NCBI RefSeq assembly: GCF_002964605.1
Contig: NZ_PQDH01000004.1
Span: 248,001-312,000 of the forward strand
Direction: 5' to 3'
Length of the DNA stretch: 64,000 bases
Origin: Vallitalea okinawensis
GTDB lineage: Bacteria; Bacillota; Clostridia; Lachnospirales; PQDH01
Each line of letters opens with the position of its first letter. Positions within the stretch are counted from its first letter, which is position 1. This document shows, piece by piece, positions 1 to 8,709 of this stretch. The translations under genes were made by a program, and so were the position numbers. The notes below the pieces were generated by a model. It saw only the letters and a list, made by a program, of their open reading frames with translations, did not search any database and was not told the origin of the DNA.

Positions 1-2
1 TG

Positions 3-3000
3 GACACTGAAAACCAATATGGACAAAAAGTTGAACTGGATAAAGAGGATCATATTGTTGCTGAGGATAAATATGCACCGGAAGTCCTTCGAAATGCTGA
101 TGATTATGTTATGCTCTATGATCAGCTAAGCCATAGTATCATGATTCCATTTACTGAGGAACTACAGAATTCAGATTATGCAGTAGTTGATTTCGCATTA
201 GAGATGTCATATGTTGATGGAAGAGAAACAACACCTGGAATCGACTATAAAGTGACAGCTTTCAATGAAACTTACGAAGGTTATAAATACTGTGTTAAAA
301 TACAGCTTACAGATTATGATTTTGCAGGAGATATAGAAGTGATTATGGAAACAGAACCACTATATATCAAAGATATAGCAGGTAATCAAGCTATTGGAGA
401 TGCTTATGGTGAATTGCAAGACTGTATCTATCAACCTACAGAAGGACCAGAGGTTGTTACTCTAGATGCTACTAATACTGAAAAACTTGAGGAAAACGAA
501 TATCATGCATTGATATTTAACCAAAAACTTCATGAAGATAGTATTAATGATATTATAGAATGGATTACAGAGTATCTGACAACAGACTTGAAAATGACAA
601 ATTTAGAAAAGAACGAAGAACGTATCATTAAAACCGAGGATATTATTTTCAATGTTGAAACAGATGATACAACAACCATTAAATTTATGGTTAGTCAAGT
701 CTATAAACCTGATGGGCAATTAGCTAACGAAGATGCATATGCACTCAACCATAATGATTCATCAGATTTATGGATTGAGAAAGATAAAATAAAGAATGTA
801 CACAGTATCTTTAATGATAAAGATTTATTATTAATCAAAGTACAAGCTGATGATGTTGATCCAGTACTTGTAGATATTACACTTGGTGAATCAGAAGAAG
901 AATTAGTGTTGATCTTTGGTGAAGAAATAGCTATAACAACAGCTCAGGATGAGAGCAACTACAAGTTGTTTAAAGAAGGCAATGAGATGACATCATTTAT
1001 TACTTCAATTCATGTTGATGACAAAGAAGTTATGTTATTCTTGAATGACCCTATCACTTCAGGAAGTTATAGTATCATTGTCGAAGGTATTGAAGACCTA
1101 CATGGAAATGTAATGAATATGAAGCAATTTGATTTTGAGGGGGATGATTTAATTCCACCAAGCTTTGAAAAAATGGAAGCACAACTATTGGTTGATGGTA
1201 ATCAATATAAACTTGTTATAAACTTCAATGAAAGTATGGCAGTTGATAATACGATCTACTCTATTACCAATTTAGATAATTATCGCATAGATATGCAACA
1301 GTTCTATGCTTCTGAGAAAGAGTGGAAAGATATAGTTATTGGAATAGATACCATTGAAGATGTAGTAAGCATTACTTCTTATGTTGATGGTGATGATCAT
1401 ATACTAGAGCTAGCTGTTGATAGCACCAGTGGTTACAGGTTTAGAGAAAACGGTACTATTTATATGCAAAGATTAAGTGACAGTGCTGGTAACTTAACTC
1501 AATCTTTATCAGGAGAGGTAAACTACTCCGTTAATGTGAAGCCAGAAGTTATAACCTTAGATATGACGGATATGGATACATTTAAAGAAGATGAGTACTA
1601 TACACTAGAATTTAACCAAGGACTTAATAAGGATAGCATAAATAGTATTAAAGAATACATCAATACCTATCTAACAACAGAATTTAAATTACTGAATTTA
1701 AAAGCTGATGAAAGTAGGATGATTAAAGCTGATGATATCCAATTTGAGATTGATATAAGTTCTTATAAAGTCATTAGATTTATGGTTGATAAAATCTATG
1801 ACATAAATGGTGAAATTACTCTTGAAGATGCATATATACTGGATAGAGAAGGTTCATCAAATCTGGTTATCGAAAAAAATAGTATTAAGAATACCAATGA
1901 CATCTACAACGATAAAGATTTACTATTCATAAAGGTGAAAAAGGAGGATAATGGCGAATATCCAGTAATTCAGAATATTAAGTTTGGTGAAGAGTTGAAA
2001 GAGTTAATACTTACTTTCAGCGAAGATGTAGATATCAAAACAGCATCAAATAATGATAATTATGAATTGGAAAAAGACGGTGATCAGATAGCAACATTTA
2101 TTAATACTATTCAAGTAGATCAAGAAGTAGTGGTTCTAAAATTAAACGAGCCCATTACGTCAGGAAGCTATAGCTTGGGGGTTGCGGGTGTAAAAGATCT
2201 ATACGGTTACAAGATGGAGAGTGAAGTAATTGAATTTGAGGCTGATGACACTCCCCCTAATTTTGAAAACTTTGGTGCAGGGCTTTTTGTTAATGAACCA
2301 GAATACCTTCTTGTTATCGCATTCCAAGAAGAAATGTTGGCAGATGGTAGTGAATATGCCATTAATAATCTTGCTAATTATCGTGTTGAAATGATGGCAT
2401 ATAATCATTCAGAGGATAAGTGGGAAGAAAAAGTTATTGATCTTAATGAAATTGAAGACGAATTAAGTGTAAGTATAGTAGACAATGGGTATATGTTAGA
2501 GTTATTAGTTAATAGTAATGATGATTATAAATTTAGAGATTCTGGTACTATCTTTATGGCACGTGTAAGTGATAAAGCTGGTAATAAAACTTTAGATTTA
2601 TCAGGAAAATTTGACTATGAAAGAATAAGTAATGAAGATACTATTGGTATGGATGAAGAAAAAGGCTTTAGAGTCATTTCAGCAACTGATGCGAGGCTTA
2701 CATTATCGCTTATAGTTGATGAGTTTTATGGAGATGACTTTATCATTGAAGCTGTTGATGATAAAGGGAATAGAAGAGATATAACTAGTTTCTTGGAAGT
2801 CGATTATGTAAATACCCCTACTCAGACTGAGATTATTCTTGAGGTTAAAGACGATAATGAAAGTCGTTTTACTCATGATGCTAAATGGCAAGAGCTGGAT
2901 AGTCAAGGTAATAATATCTTGATTGATGACTACAGTATCTATATCCATACAGTGGATCAACAGTATGTGGACACTAATAGATATGGTATTAAGGTGGAAC

Positions 3001-3818
3001 TCAATCAAGATGATCATATTAAAGCTGATGATCAGTATGCTCCTGAAGTAGCACAAGAAGATGATATGCATGTGATGTTTTATGATGAATCAACTCATAG
3101 TATCATGGTGCCATTCACTGAGAGACTTGAGAATACTGATGACGTAGTACATGATTTTACATTAGAGATGGACCATCCTGCCGTAGCAGGTATCGATTAT
3201 CATGTAGCTTCTGTCAACCAAACTTTTCTAGACTTTAAATACTGTATTCAAATACAATTAACGGATCTAAATTACGCAGGAGATGTTGAAGTAACATTAG
3301 TTGATGAACCAATATATGTGAAAGACGTAGCAGGCAATGAAGCTGTAGGTGGAGTTCATTTCTTACTAGAAGATTGTCAACCTTACCAGGTACCTTACCA
3401 AGCGCCAGATGTTATTACGTTAGATGTAACTACTAATACAATTTTTGATATTGATATTGGTTATTCTTTAAGATTTAGTCCTACATTAGAGGAGGATAGT
3501 AGTCTATATGTTCAGGAAGCAATCGCAGAATATCTAAAATCAGATTTTGCTATAGTTAGTGTTGAAACAGGTGAATTAAGAAAAATTGATAGTATTGAAT
3601 GTCATGTTAGCGATTATAGTTCTGGAACCACAATCTTATTTAGAATAAACAAGGTAGTTAATGAAGAGGGTGAATCTGTTAATGAACGTGTATTTACACT
3701 GGATCATCTTAATTCACTGAATATGTGGATTGAGAAAAATAAGATAAAGAATAAGGGTAATATCTATAATGATAAAGAGTTGCTTTTAATTAAAGTGAAT
3801 GGAAAAGATGAGAGGTAA
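3..3818 (+). CDS. Large modular repeat surface protein (5' end outside window)
   Basis: The frame is open from the first bases, so the true start lies upstream; the 1272 codons visible are the C-terminal part. The visible protein is built of repeated modules in the order C-A-B-A-B-C-A. Module A (about nt 445-840, 1525-1945, 3395-3805) starts with VVTLD or VITLD and ends DKDLLLIKV or a close variant. Module B (about 850-1520, 1950-2620) contains ITSGSYS and an SD(S/K)AGN-type end. Module C occurs at the window start and at about 2640-3390. Acidic, beta-rich repeats of this kind are typical of secreted Ig-like (Big/SbsA-like) cell-surface proteins of Clostridia. No LPXTG or SLH anchor is seen at the C terminus; it could lie in the missing N-terminal part. 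The specific role is unknown. Confidence 0.75.
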   Translation, partial: DTENQYGQKVELDKEDHIVAEDKYAPEVLRNADDYVMLYDQLSHSIMIPFTEELQNSDYAVVDFALEMSYVDGRETTPGIDYKVTAFNETYEGYKYCVKIQLTDYDFAGDIEVIMETEPLYIKDIAGNQAIGDAYGELQDCIYQPTEGPEVVTLDATNTEKLEENEYHALIFNQKLHEDSINDIIEWITEYLTTDLKMTNLEKNEERIIKTEDIIFNVETDDTTTIKFMVSQVYKPDGQLANEDAYALNHNDSSDLWIEKDKIKNVHSIFNDKDLLLIKVQADDVDPVLVDITLGESEEELVLIFGEEIAITTAQDESNYKLFKEGNEMTSFITSIHVDDKEVMLFLNDPITSGSYSIIVEGIEDLHGNVMNMKQFDFEGDDLIPPSFEKMEAQLLVDGNQYKLVINFNESMAVDNTIYSITNLDNYRIDMQQFYASEKEWKDIVIGIDTIEDVVSITSYVDGDDHILELAVDSTSGYRFRENGTIYMQRLSDSAGNLTQSLSGEVNYSVNVKPEVITLDMTDMDTFKEDEYYTLEFNQGLNKDSINSIKEYINTYLTTEFKLLNLKADESRMIKADDIQFEIDISSYKVIRFMVDKIYDINGEITLEDAYILDREGSSNLVIEKNSIKNTNDIYNDKDLLFIKVKKEDNGEYPVIQNIKFGEELKELILTFSEDVDIKTASNNDNYELEKDGDQIATFINTIQVDQEVVVLKLNEPITSGSYSLGVAGVKDLYGYKMESEVIEFEADDTPPNFENFGAGLFVNEPEYLLVIAFQEEMLADGSEYAINNLANYRVEMMAYNHSEDKWEEKVIDLNEIEDELSVSIVDNGYMLELLVNSNDDYKFRDSGTIFMARVSDKAGNKTLDLSGKFDYERISNEDTIGMDEEKGFRVISATDARLTLSLIVDEFYGDDFIIEAVDDKGNRRDITSFLEVDYVNTPTQTEIILEVKDDNESRFTHDAKWQELDSQGNNILIDDYSIYIHTVDQQYVDTNRYGIKVELNQDDHIKADDQYAPEVAQEDDMHVMFYDESTHSIMVPFTERLENTDDVVHDFTLEMDHPAVAGIDYHVASVNQTFLDFKYCIQIQLTDLNYAGDVEVTLVDEPIYVKDVAGNEAVGGVHFLLEDCQPYQVPYQAPDVITLDVTTNTIFDIDIGYSLRFSPTLEEDSSLYVQEAIAEYLKSDFAIVSVETGELRKIDSIECHVSDYSSGTTILFRINKVVNEEGESVNERVFTLDHLNSLNMWIEKNKIKNKGNIYNDKELLLIKVNGKDER

Positions 3819-3872
3819 GAACTGTTGAAAAAAAGTTTTTTACGAAGAGTTGAGTAAAAAAATTGAGTGTGA

Positions 3873-3914
3873 GCTGTCTTACCATAGGAAATATCCCTGG
3901 TAAGGCAGCTTTCT
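3873..3914. terminator. Bidirectional intrinsic terminator
   Basis: GCTGTCTTACCA (3873-3884) pairs with TGGTAAGGCAGC (3898-3909), 12 bp with one G-T pair. It is followed by TTTCTT on the plus strand and, a little further, by a T-run on the minus strand. It sits between two converging genes. Confidence 0.8.
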
Positions 3915-3917
3915 TAA

Positions 3918-5186
3918 CTATTTTTCTAGTTCACTAAAAGCATGATCTAAGTTTTCAAGCACAGTATTTACATCTTCCTCAGTGACAATTAATGGAGGTT
4001 GGAAGGCTAAAACATTTCTACATAACCCATTCTTACCGATTAAAATACCATGATCTTTCATGTATTCTAAGATAGCATCTGTTTCTTCAGAAGCGGGAGT
4101 TCCATCCTCTCTAATAAGTTCTGCACCTAACATAAGACCTATACCACGAACATCTTCTATTAATGAATGTTTTTCTTTTAGAGTTAGTAAGCCATCTTTA
4201 AGAAGATGACCTAATTCTCTTGCAGCAGTACTTAAGTCGTTTCTTTCAATGTAGTCAAGAACTGCTAAGGCCGTTTTGGAGGCTACTGGATTACCACCAA
4301 GTGTTGAAGCAGAAGGTTTTGTAAAGGAAGAAGCTATTGCATCGGTCGTACAGAATGCTGAAATAGGTATACCATTACCAAGAGCCTTAGCCATGGTCAT
4401 AATATCAGGAATTACTTCGAAGTTCTCAATTGCAAACATCCTACCAGTACGAGCAAAGCCGGTCTGAACTTCATCAACTATGAGTAAAGCATCATGCTGA
4501 TGAATAAGATGATACAGTTCTTTGAAATACCAATCAGGAGGTGTAATGATACCGCCGTTGCCCTGGATGGGTTCGATAATTAAGGCGGCAATATCATCAT
4601 CTTCTGCTAGTATGGACTCTATAGCCTTAAGAGAACTCTTTGCTGAGTTTTCTAAGTCAAGGGGATCGATTCCTGGAGCTGTTAGGACTTCTGATGACAA
4701 ATAAGGGTCAGCTCGCCACATAGGAATAGCAGTTGCACTCATTGTTAGATGGGTACGGCCATGAAGACTTTTCTCTAGAGTAATAAATTTCTTTTTTCCA
4801 GTATGGAGGCGTGCTAATAGTAATGCTCCTTCGTTAGCTTCAGAACCTGTACAGCAAAAAAAGGATCTTTTTAATTCGCCAGGTAATATGGTAGCCATTT
4901 TTTCTGCTAAATCGACGATAGGCTGGGTCAAGTAAATGGTTGTTGTGTGTTGCAATGTACTGAGTTGTTCAATAGTAGTCTTCAGGATTTCAGGATTACA
5001 ATGACCGCAGTTCATAACAGATACCCCTGCAAAAAAATCTAGGTAGCGTTTACCATCTTCATCATAAAGGTATTGCATATCACCTTTAACGATTTGAGGT
5101 GGATACTTATAAAAATGGTGACTACAGGGATAAAGGTAGTCTTTTTTCTTCTCAATAATTTTCTCTGGTCCAATATAATGATCCAT
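3918..5186 (-). CDS. Class III PLP-dependent aminotransferase
   Basis: A 422-aa cytoplasmic aminotransferase of the acetylornithine/4-aminobutyrate/alanine-glyoxylate group (fold type I). Visible hallmarks are the cofactor phosphate-binding motif GSEANE (114-119), the DEVQTG motif (238-243) whose Asp contacts the PLP ring, and the Schiff-base lysine in MAKALGNG (K267). Length is normal for the family. The start ATG is preceded by a GGGGG-rich ribosome site. It follows the U32-family gene by 33 bp on the same strand, so the two are probably co-transcribed. Substrate cannot be decided by eye: the sequence resembles the aspartate aminotransferase family proteins that transfer omega or alpha amino groups to pyruvate, glyoxylate or 2-oxoglutarate. 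Confidence 0.9.
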   Translation of the reverse strand: MDHYIGPEKIIEKKKDYLYPCSHHFYKYPPQIVKGDMQYLYDEDGKRYLDFFAGVSVMNCGHCNPEILKTTIEQLSTLQHTTTIYLTQPIVDLAEKMATILPGELKRSFFCCTGSEANEGALLLARLHTGKKKFITLEKSLHGRTHLTMSATAIPMWRADPYLSSEVLTAPGIDPLDLENSAKSSLKAIESILAEDDDIAALIIEPIQGNGGIITPPDWYFKELYHLIHQHDALLIVDEVQTGFARTGRMFAIENFEVIPDIMTMAKALGNGIPISAFCTTDAIASSFTKPSASTLGGNPVASKTALAVLDYIERNDLSTAARELGHLLKDGLLTLKEKHSLIEDVRGIGLMLGAELIREDGTPASEETDAILEYMKDHGILIGKNGLCRNVLAFQPPLIVTEEDVNTVLENLDHAFSELEK

Positions 5187-5219
5187 GGGAAGCCCCCTTT
5201 CAACCAGGTATAATAATCG

Positions 5220-7154
5220 TTAATTAAATTGTAAAGCGCCTAATGTAAAACTAGCGTTAGTGGTTTTTAAATGATTATAGAGCTCTTCACATTGAGCAGG
5301 ATTTTGTAGTGCTTCTTTATAACATTGTATCATAGATTTCAGCGTTTCATCACTATAGTGACATGCTTCGATACGCACTTGTTTGACGCCAACTTCAATT
5401 AATTCCTTTAAGAAGGGCAAATAGCATATATCTTTATAAGTCGTCATATGGTTACGACCAGTAGCAGCTTCACGATAGACGGGATGTTCATAACCTTTGT
5501 CATTAACAAGTACTAAAATATTGTTATCCACATGAAGGTTATCTTCTTCGCCAATAGGGTCTAATACCTTTGTATTCTCATAAAGGTCATGTTCCAAATA
5601 CATAACAACTGGAGAACCTTGTACGATGACCTCAGTAGGTAGTTGGGTTCCTTCTACCGTAGCGATAATATCTTTTAAAGGTGCTTCAATGGATAAAGTC
5701 CCTGTTGTAAGCCCCTCTTCTTTTAAGTAGTCTGCTGATACAGCATTATAAAGATTGAGGCTATAATCACCGATTAATTCAGGAACAGCTCCTCTAAAAT
5801 GATCAATAGCGCCTAGGTTCGTTACTAGAAGACCATCAATACCCAATGCATTGTGTTCTAAAACATGATTGTAACGTGAGAAATCATTTTCGTACATCAT
5901 TCTAGGTAAACCTAAGTAGAGCTTTGTTTGTCCTTTTTTAGCAGCTAAATCTTGTATTTCTGTAATAGTAAAAGGCTGTGATGGTTCAAAGACATCCCCA
6001 GATAGATATAGGCTGTCAACACCTTCTTCTAGAGCTATTATTGCCTGCTCATAAGAATTGACTTTAATACTCAAAGCGACAGGAGATTGAAGTGAATTCT
6101 TACGATGGGTAGTTAATACTTCTTTTATTTTTTCTACACGTTCTTTAGAGATTTCTGTTTCTTCAATAGGTTTACTAAATACTTTACCATGGCTATAAAA
6201 TACACCAGTACCTTCATAACGCCTATTAATATTAACTAATCCAGGATTACCAAAAGCATAAGCTGTCGATAAATCACGTTTTCTTTTGTTGTATATCATT
6301 TCAGTAGATTTCTTTCTATCATATCCAAATGGATCATGGATATAACGATCTAAAGCATCACCATAGCAGTTAATTAAGTGCAGTAAATAATCTGCATCAC
6401 GCATACGACCTTCGATTTTAAAAGAAACAATACCTGCGTCAATCATTTCAGGCAAATATTCATACATGGAAAGATCCTTAACTGCCATAGGATATTCAGT
6501 AGGATAGACATTGCCATCTTTTTTTGTACGAAAAGACCAACGACAGGGTTTCATACAAAGTCCTCTATTACTACTGTTACCAAAGAGCATTCCACTGTAG
6601 TGACATTGTGATCCGTGAGCAATACACATGTCTCCATGGGTGAAATATTCAAATTCCATATCGGTTTGACTATGAAGAGTTTTAATGGTCCTTAAATCCA
6701 TTTCTCTAGATGCAACAATTCGACTAACACCTTGCTGACGCAATCTCTTAATGGAAGCTAAGTTATGAACATTCATCATCACTGATGAATGAAGATTGAG
6801 TTGTAAATTGAGAGAATCTATTATTTTAAATAAACTATAATCTTGAATAATAAGAGCATCTGGTTGTATGTCATTGAGAAAAAGAAGATAATCTTTAGCA
6901 GCTTCTAAATCTTCTTGGCTAAAAAGATTATTTACTGTAATATAAACCTTTTTATCTAGGGAATGTGCCATATGTACAGCTTCTTTAATCTCATTATTAG
7001 AAAAATTAAAAGCTTTACGGTGCATACGCATGTTTAATAACTTACCACCAAAAAAGAAAGCATCAGCACCACTGTTAACTAGATCTTTAAAAATTTCAAA
7101 GTTACCTACTGGAGCTAGTAATTCAATTTCTTGATGATTGAAATTACGACTCAT
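5220..7154 (-). CDS. U32-family protein (collagenase-like peptidase / RNA hydroxylation family)
   Basis: A 644-aa protein with the U32 signature EYFTHGDMCIAHGSQCHYSG near residue 175 and the cysteine-bearing RGLCMKPCRW segment that follows. The early LAPVGNFEIFKDLVNSGADA and the SFKIEGRMRD segment are also typical. Family members were named collagenase-like peptidases. RlhA and TrhP of the same family are required for hydroxylation of 23S rRNA or tRNA in E. coli and B. subtilis, so an RNA-modification role is as likely as proteolysis. The C-terminal third (after about residue 400) is a second barrel-like half. The start is supported by AGAGAGGTGA upstream of ATG. It appears to be the first gene of a two-gene unit with the aminotransferase. 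Confidence 0.85.
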   Translation of the reverse strand: MSRNFNHQEIELLAPVGNFEIFKDLVNSGADAFFFGGKLLNMRMHRKAFNFSNNEIKEAVHMAHSLDKKVYITVNNLFSQEDLEAAKDYLLFLNDIQPDALIIQDYSLFKIIDSLNLQLNLHSSVMMNVHNLASIKRLRQQGVSRIVASREMDLRTIKTLHSQTDMEFEYFTHGDMCIAHGSQCHYSGMLFGNSSNRGLCMKPCRWSFRTKKDGNVYPTEYPMAVKDLSMYEYLPEMIDAGIVSFKIEGRMRDADYLLHLINCYGDALDRYIHDPFGYDRKKSTEMIYNKRKRDLSTAYAFGNPGLVNINRRYEGTGVFYSHGKVFSKPIEETEISKERVEKIKEVLTTHRKNSLQSPVALSIKVNSYEQAIIALEEGVDSLYLSGDVFEPSQPFTITEIQDLAAKKGQTKLYLGLPRMMYENDFSRYNHVLEHNALGIDGLLVTNLGAIDHFRGAVPELIGDYSLNLYNAVSADYLKEEGLTTGTLSIEAPLKDIIATVEGTQLPTEVIVQGSPVVMYLEHDLYENTKVLDPIGEEDNLHVDNNILVLVNDKGYEHPVYREAATGRNHMTTYKDICYLPFLKELIEVGVKQVRIEACHYSDETLKSMIQCYKEALQNPAQCEELYNHLKTTNASFTLGALQFN

Positions 7155-7219
7155 TTTATCACCTCTCTATATCCTATGTCAGATATACTAACCTTAGCAT
7201 TTTAAATACTTTAACAATA

Positions 7220-7249
7220 ATGAGCATAGAAGTCCCCAACTATGCTCAT
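7220..7249 (-). terminator. Hairpin terminator after the solute-binding protein gene
   Basis: Perfect 10-bp stem ATGAGCATAG (7220-7229) / CTATGCTCAT (7240-7249) just past the stop of the minus-strand lipoprotein gene. The following minus-strand sequence is only moderately T-rich. Confidence 0.6.
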
Positions 7250-7255
7250 AAATCT

Positions 7256-8275
7256 CTAATTAATAAATTGATCAGTTGAAACCTCTTCAAAAGAAAACTC
7301 CTCAGTAATGAGTTCTTTGCTGTTTAACCAGAGGAGAACATCAGCCCAAGTATCTTGTGATGGCATAGTAGCATGAGTATACGCTGGAAGTACAAGAGTA
7401 TCCCTTACTGGCTCTGGAAATCCAGCTTCTTCTATAATAATGTCAATATAGTTCTCTAGAGGCTCTTCGTTTAGATAGTCAACAGCCCTATTATAAGCTC
7501 GGTAAAAGCCTTGAATTTCAGTGGCTTTGGAATTAATTGTTTCATCTTTGAAGATAATTAAACCTAAATCAATATTGAGTGCATCAGAACTACTAAGCGC
7601 TTTTCCACCATTTAAAACAGCAAGGCTGGCTAGAGGTTCTGGTAAAGTAGCCATATCAATGTTTCCATATTGAAGCATCTCTAAGCGAGTAGGGATCTTA
7701 GGTATAGCCACCTTCTCGACTTGATCTAATGATACACCAGAAGTTTCTAACATACGATCTGTTAGGTATTCGATTATAGTATTTTGTGAAATACCAATGC
7801 TGTTATTATTGATAGCTGTTACAGCTTCAATACCTTTCTCACCATTAGCGATGAGCTTAAAACTTCCAGATGTTTTTGAGGTAATATCTACTTTAAAACC
7901 ATTGTCGTTGAGGAAAGCAACTGCTAACATGTCTGAGATGGCACCATCTAGTTGACCGGCTTGTAGTGCGGCATCTCTATCTAAAGCACTTTTAAAAGGA
8001 ACAATGGTTACCTCAAGACCTTCTTCTTCATAATAGCCTAAAGAAGACGCTAAGATGAGGGGAAGTGAATCGGTGTCAGGCATAACCCCAATTGCTAATG
8101 GGTGTAATTCTTCAATTTCCTCAGTAGTTTCAGTAACAACTTCACTTTGTTCTTCAATTACATCTTTTTCTTGGACAGAACTTTTATCTTGTGTAACATC
8201 CTCATCATTGTTTGTACACCCTACAAATAAAAAAACACATAGTAAGATGTATATTATAAAACTTAATTTTTTCAT
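7256..8275 (-). CDS. Lipoprotein solute-binding protein, NMT1/THI5-like (NitT/TauT-type ABC importer)
   Basis: A 339-aa lipoprotein: positively charged MKK start, hydrophobic core and lipobox FVGC with the acylated cysteine at residue 20, followed by an acidic linker of about 45 residues. The mature part has the SsuA/ThiY/NrtA pattern, with a conserved start (AIGVMPDTDSLPLILA), LGYYEEEGLEVTIVPF and an internal DGAISDMLAV loop. A longer in-frame start 75 bp upstream is rejected because AGGAGG sits 7 bases before this ATG. The family binds thiamine pyrimidine, sulfonates, nitrate or aromatic acids. It is the likely partner of the ABC ATPase and permease at 15.2-16.7 kb, which have no binding protein of their own, although it is divergently transcribed. 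The ligand is not known. Confidence 0.85.
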   Translation of the reverse strand: MKKLSFIIYILLCVFLFVGCTNNDEDVTQDKSSVQEKDVIEEQSEVVTETTEEIEELHPLAIGVMPDTDSLPLILASSLGYYEEEGLEVTIVPFKSALDRDAALQAGQLDGAISDMLAVAFLNDNGFKVDITSKTSGSFKLIANGEKGIEAVTAINNNSIGISQNTIIEYLTDRMLETSGVSLDQVEKVAIPKIPTRLEMLQYGNIDMATLPEPLASLAVLNGGKALSSSDALNIDLGLIIFKDETINSKATEIQGFYRAYNRAVDYLNEEPLENYIDIIIEEAGFPEPVRDTLVLPAYTHATMPSQDTWADVLLWLNSKELITEEFSFEEVSTDQFIN

Positions 8276-8354
8276 TGAAATACCTCCTAGTTTTGTCATA
8301 CTTTTAACAATGTTGTCTGCAGGAATATCTTGGCCGATAAGATATAGCAAATAA

Positions 8355-8382
8355 AGTATAGCATTTTAAGTAAGAATATGAA
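8355..8382 (-). promoter_or_regulatory. Candidate sigma-A promoter of the solute-binding protein gene
   Basis: On the minus strand, TTCATA (8377-8382) and TATACT (8355-8360) are separated by 16 bp, about 80 bp before the ATG. Confidence 0.45.
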
Positions 8383-8604
8383 AGGAGAAAGTTAATAGGT
8401 TTGAATTAAAATCATTAAGTAAAGAATGGGAGGGAGCGCGGCAGATAAATTTATTTGGTATGTTAATGGGGTGAGAAAAGCTGAATACCTTATAAAATCA
8501 GGAGCTGCAATTCTATTTTATTCTATGACATTATAGTTAGAAATTAAGATAGATAAAATGTATGTATGAACAAAATTTACAAAACCTATTCATAATGAAC
8601 AAAA
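8383..8604. other. Intergenic stretch with no recognisable gene
   Basis: AT-rich spacer of the divergent region between the solute-binding protein gene and the quinone/NDH operon. I see no credible reading frame, RNA gene or terminator. Confidence 0.5.
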
Positions 8605-8682
8605 AAGGGGTTCTTATAGACTTTGGAATGAACTATGATAGAATTGAGATAAACATTTAACAAAAAGTCTACAAATCCCCTT
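8605..8682. promoter_or_regulatory. Split inverted repeat bracketing the NDH-operon promoter
   Basis: AAGGGG-N6-TAGACTTT (8605-8624) recurs inverted as AAAGTCTA-N5-CCCCTT (8664-8682). The left arm covers the -35 region and the right arm lies just before the ribosome site. Since the left arm is upstream of any likely transcription start, this is better explained as paired protein-binding sites than as an RNA hairpin. The response regulator at the operon end is one candidate. Confidence 0.5.
8617..8644 (+). promoter_or_regulatory. Candidate sigma-A promoter of the NDH/quinone operon
   Basis: TAGACT (8617-8622), 16-bp spacer, TAGAAT (8639-8644), 65 bp before the start codon. The -35 matches the consensus at 4 of 6 bases and the -10 at 5 of 6. 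Confidence 0.5.
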
Positions 8683-8709
8683 ATGCTATTAGTTAAGGGT
8701 GATATAGAA

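Noticed and set aside
2199-3071. Open frames on the minus strand inside the surface-protein gene
   Set aside because: They lie fully antisense to a long repetitive coding region, have no ribosome site and show no family-like composition. The same applies to many other antisense frames under mfd, glmU, uvrC, hflX and the chitinase gene.
3806-3872. Frameshift truncating the surface protein
   Set aside because: The bases after the stop do not encode the expected next module in any frame, and a terminator follows, so this is probably the natural end.
7256-8275. Reading the solute-binding protein as MqnA or MqnD (same fold, menaquinone route)
   Set aside because: It has a clear lipobox and acidic linker, so it is an exported lipoprotein, whereas MqnA and MqnD are cytoplasmic enzymes.
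8276-8354. Possible TPP riboswitch before the NMT1/THI5-like gene
   Set aside because: The conserved CUGAGA and related aptamer blocks are not present in the short leader.
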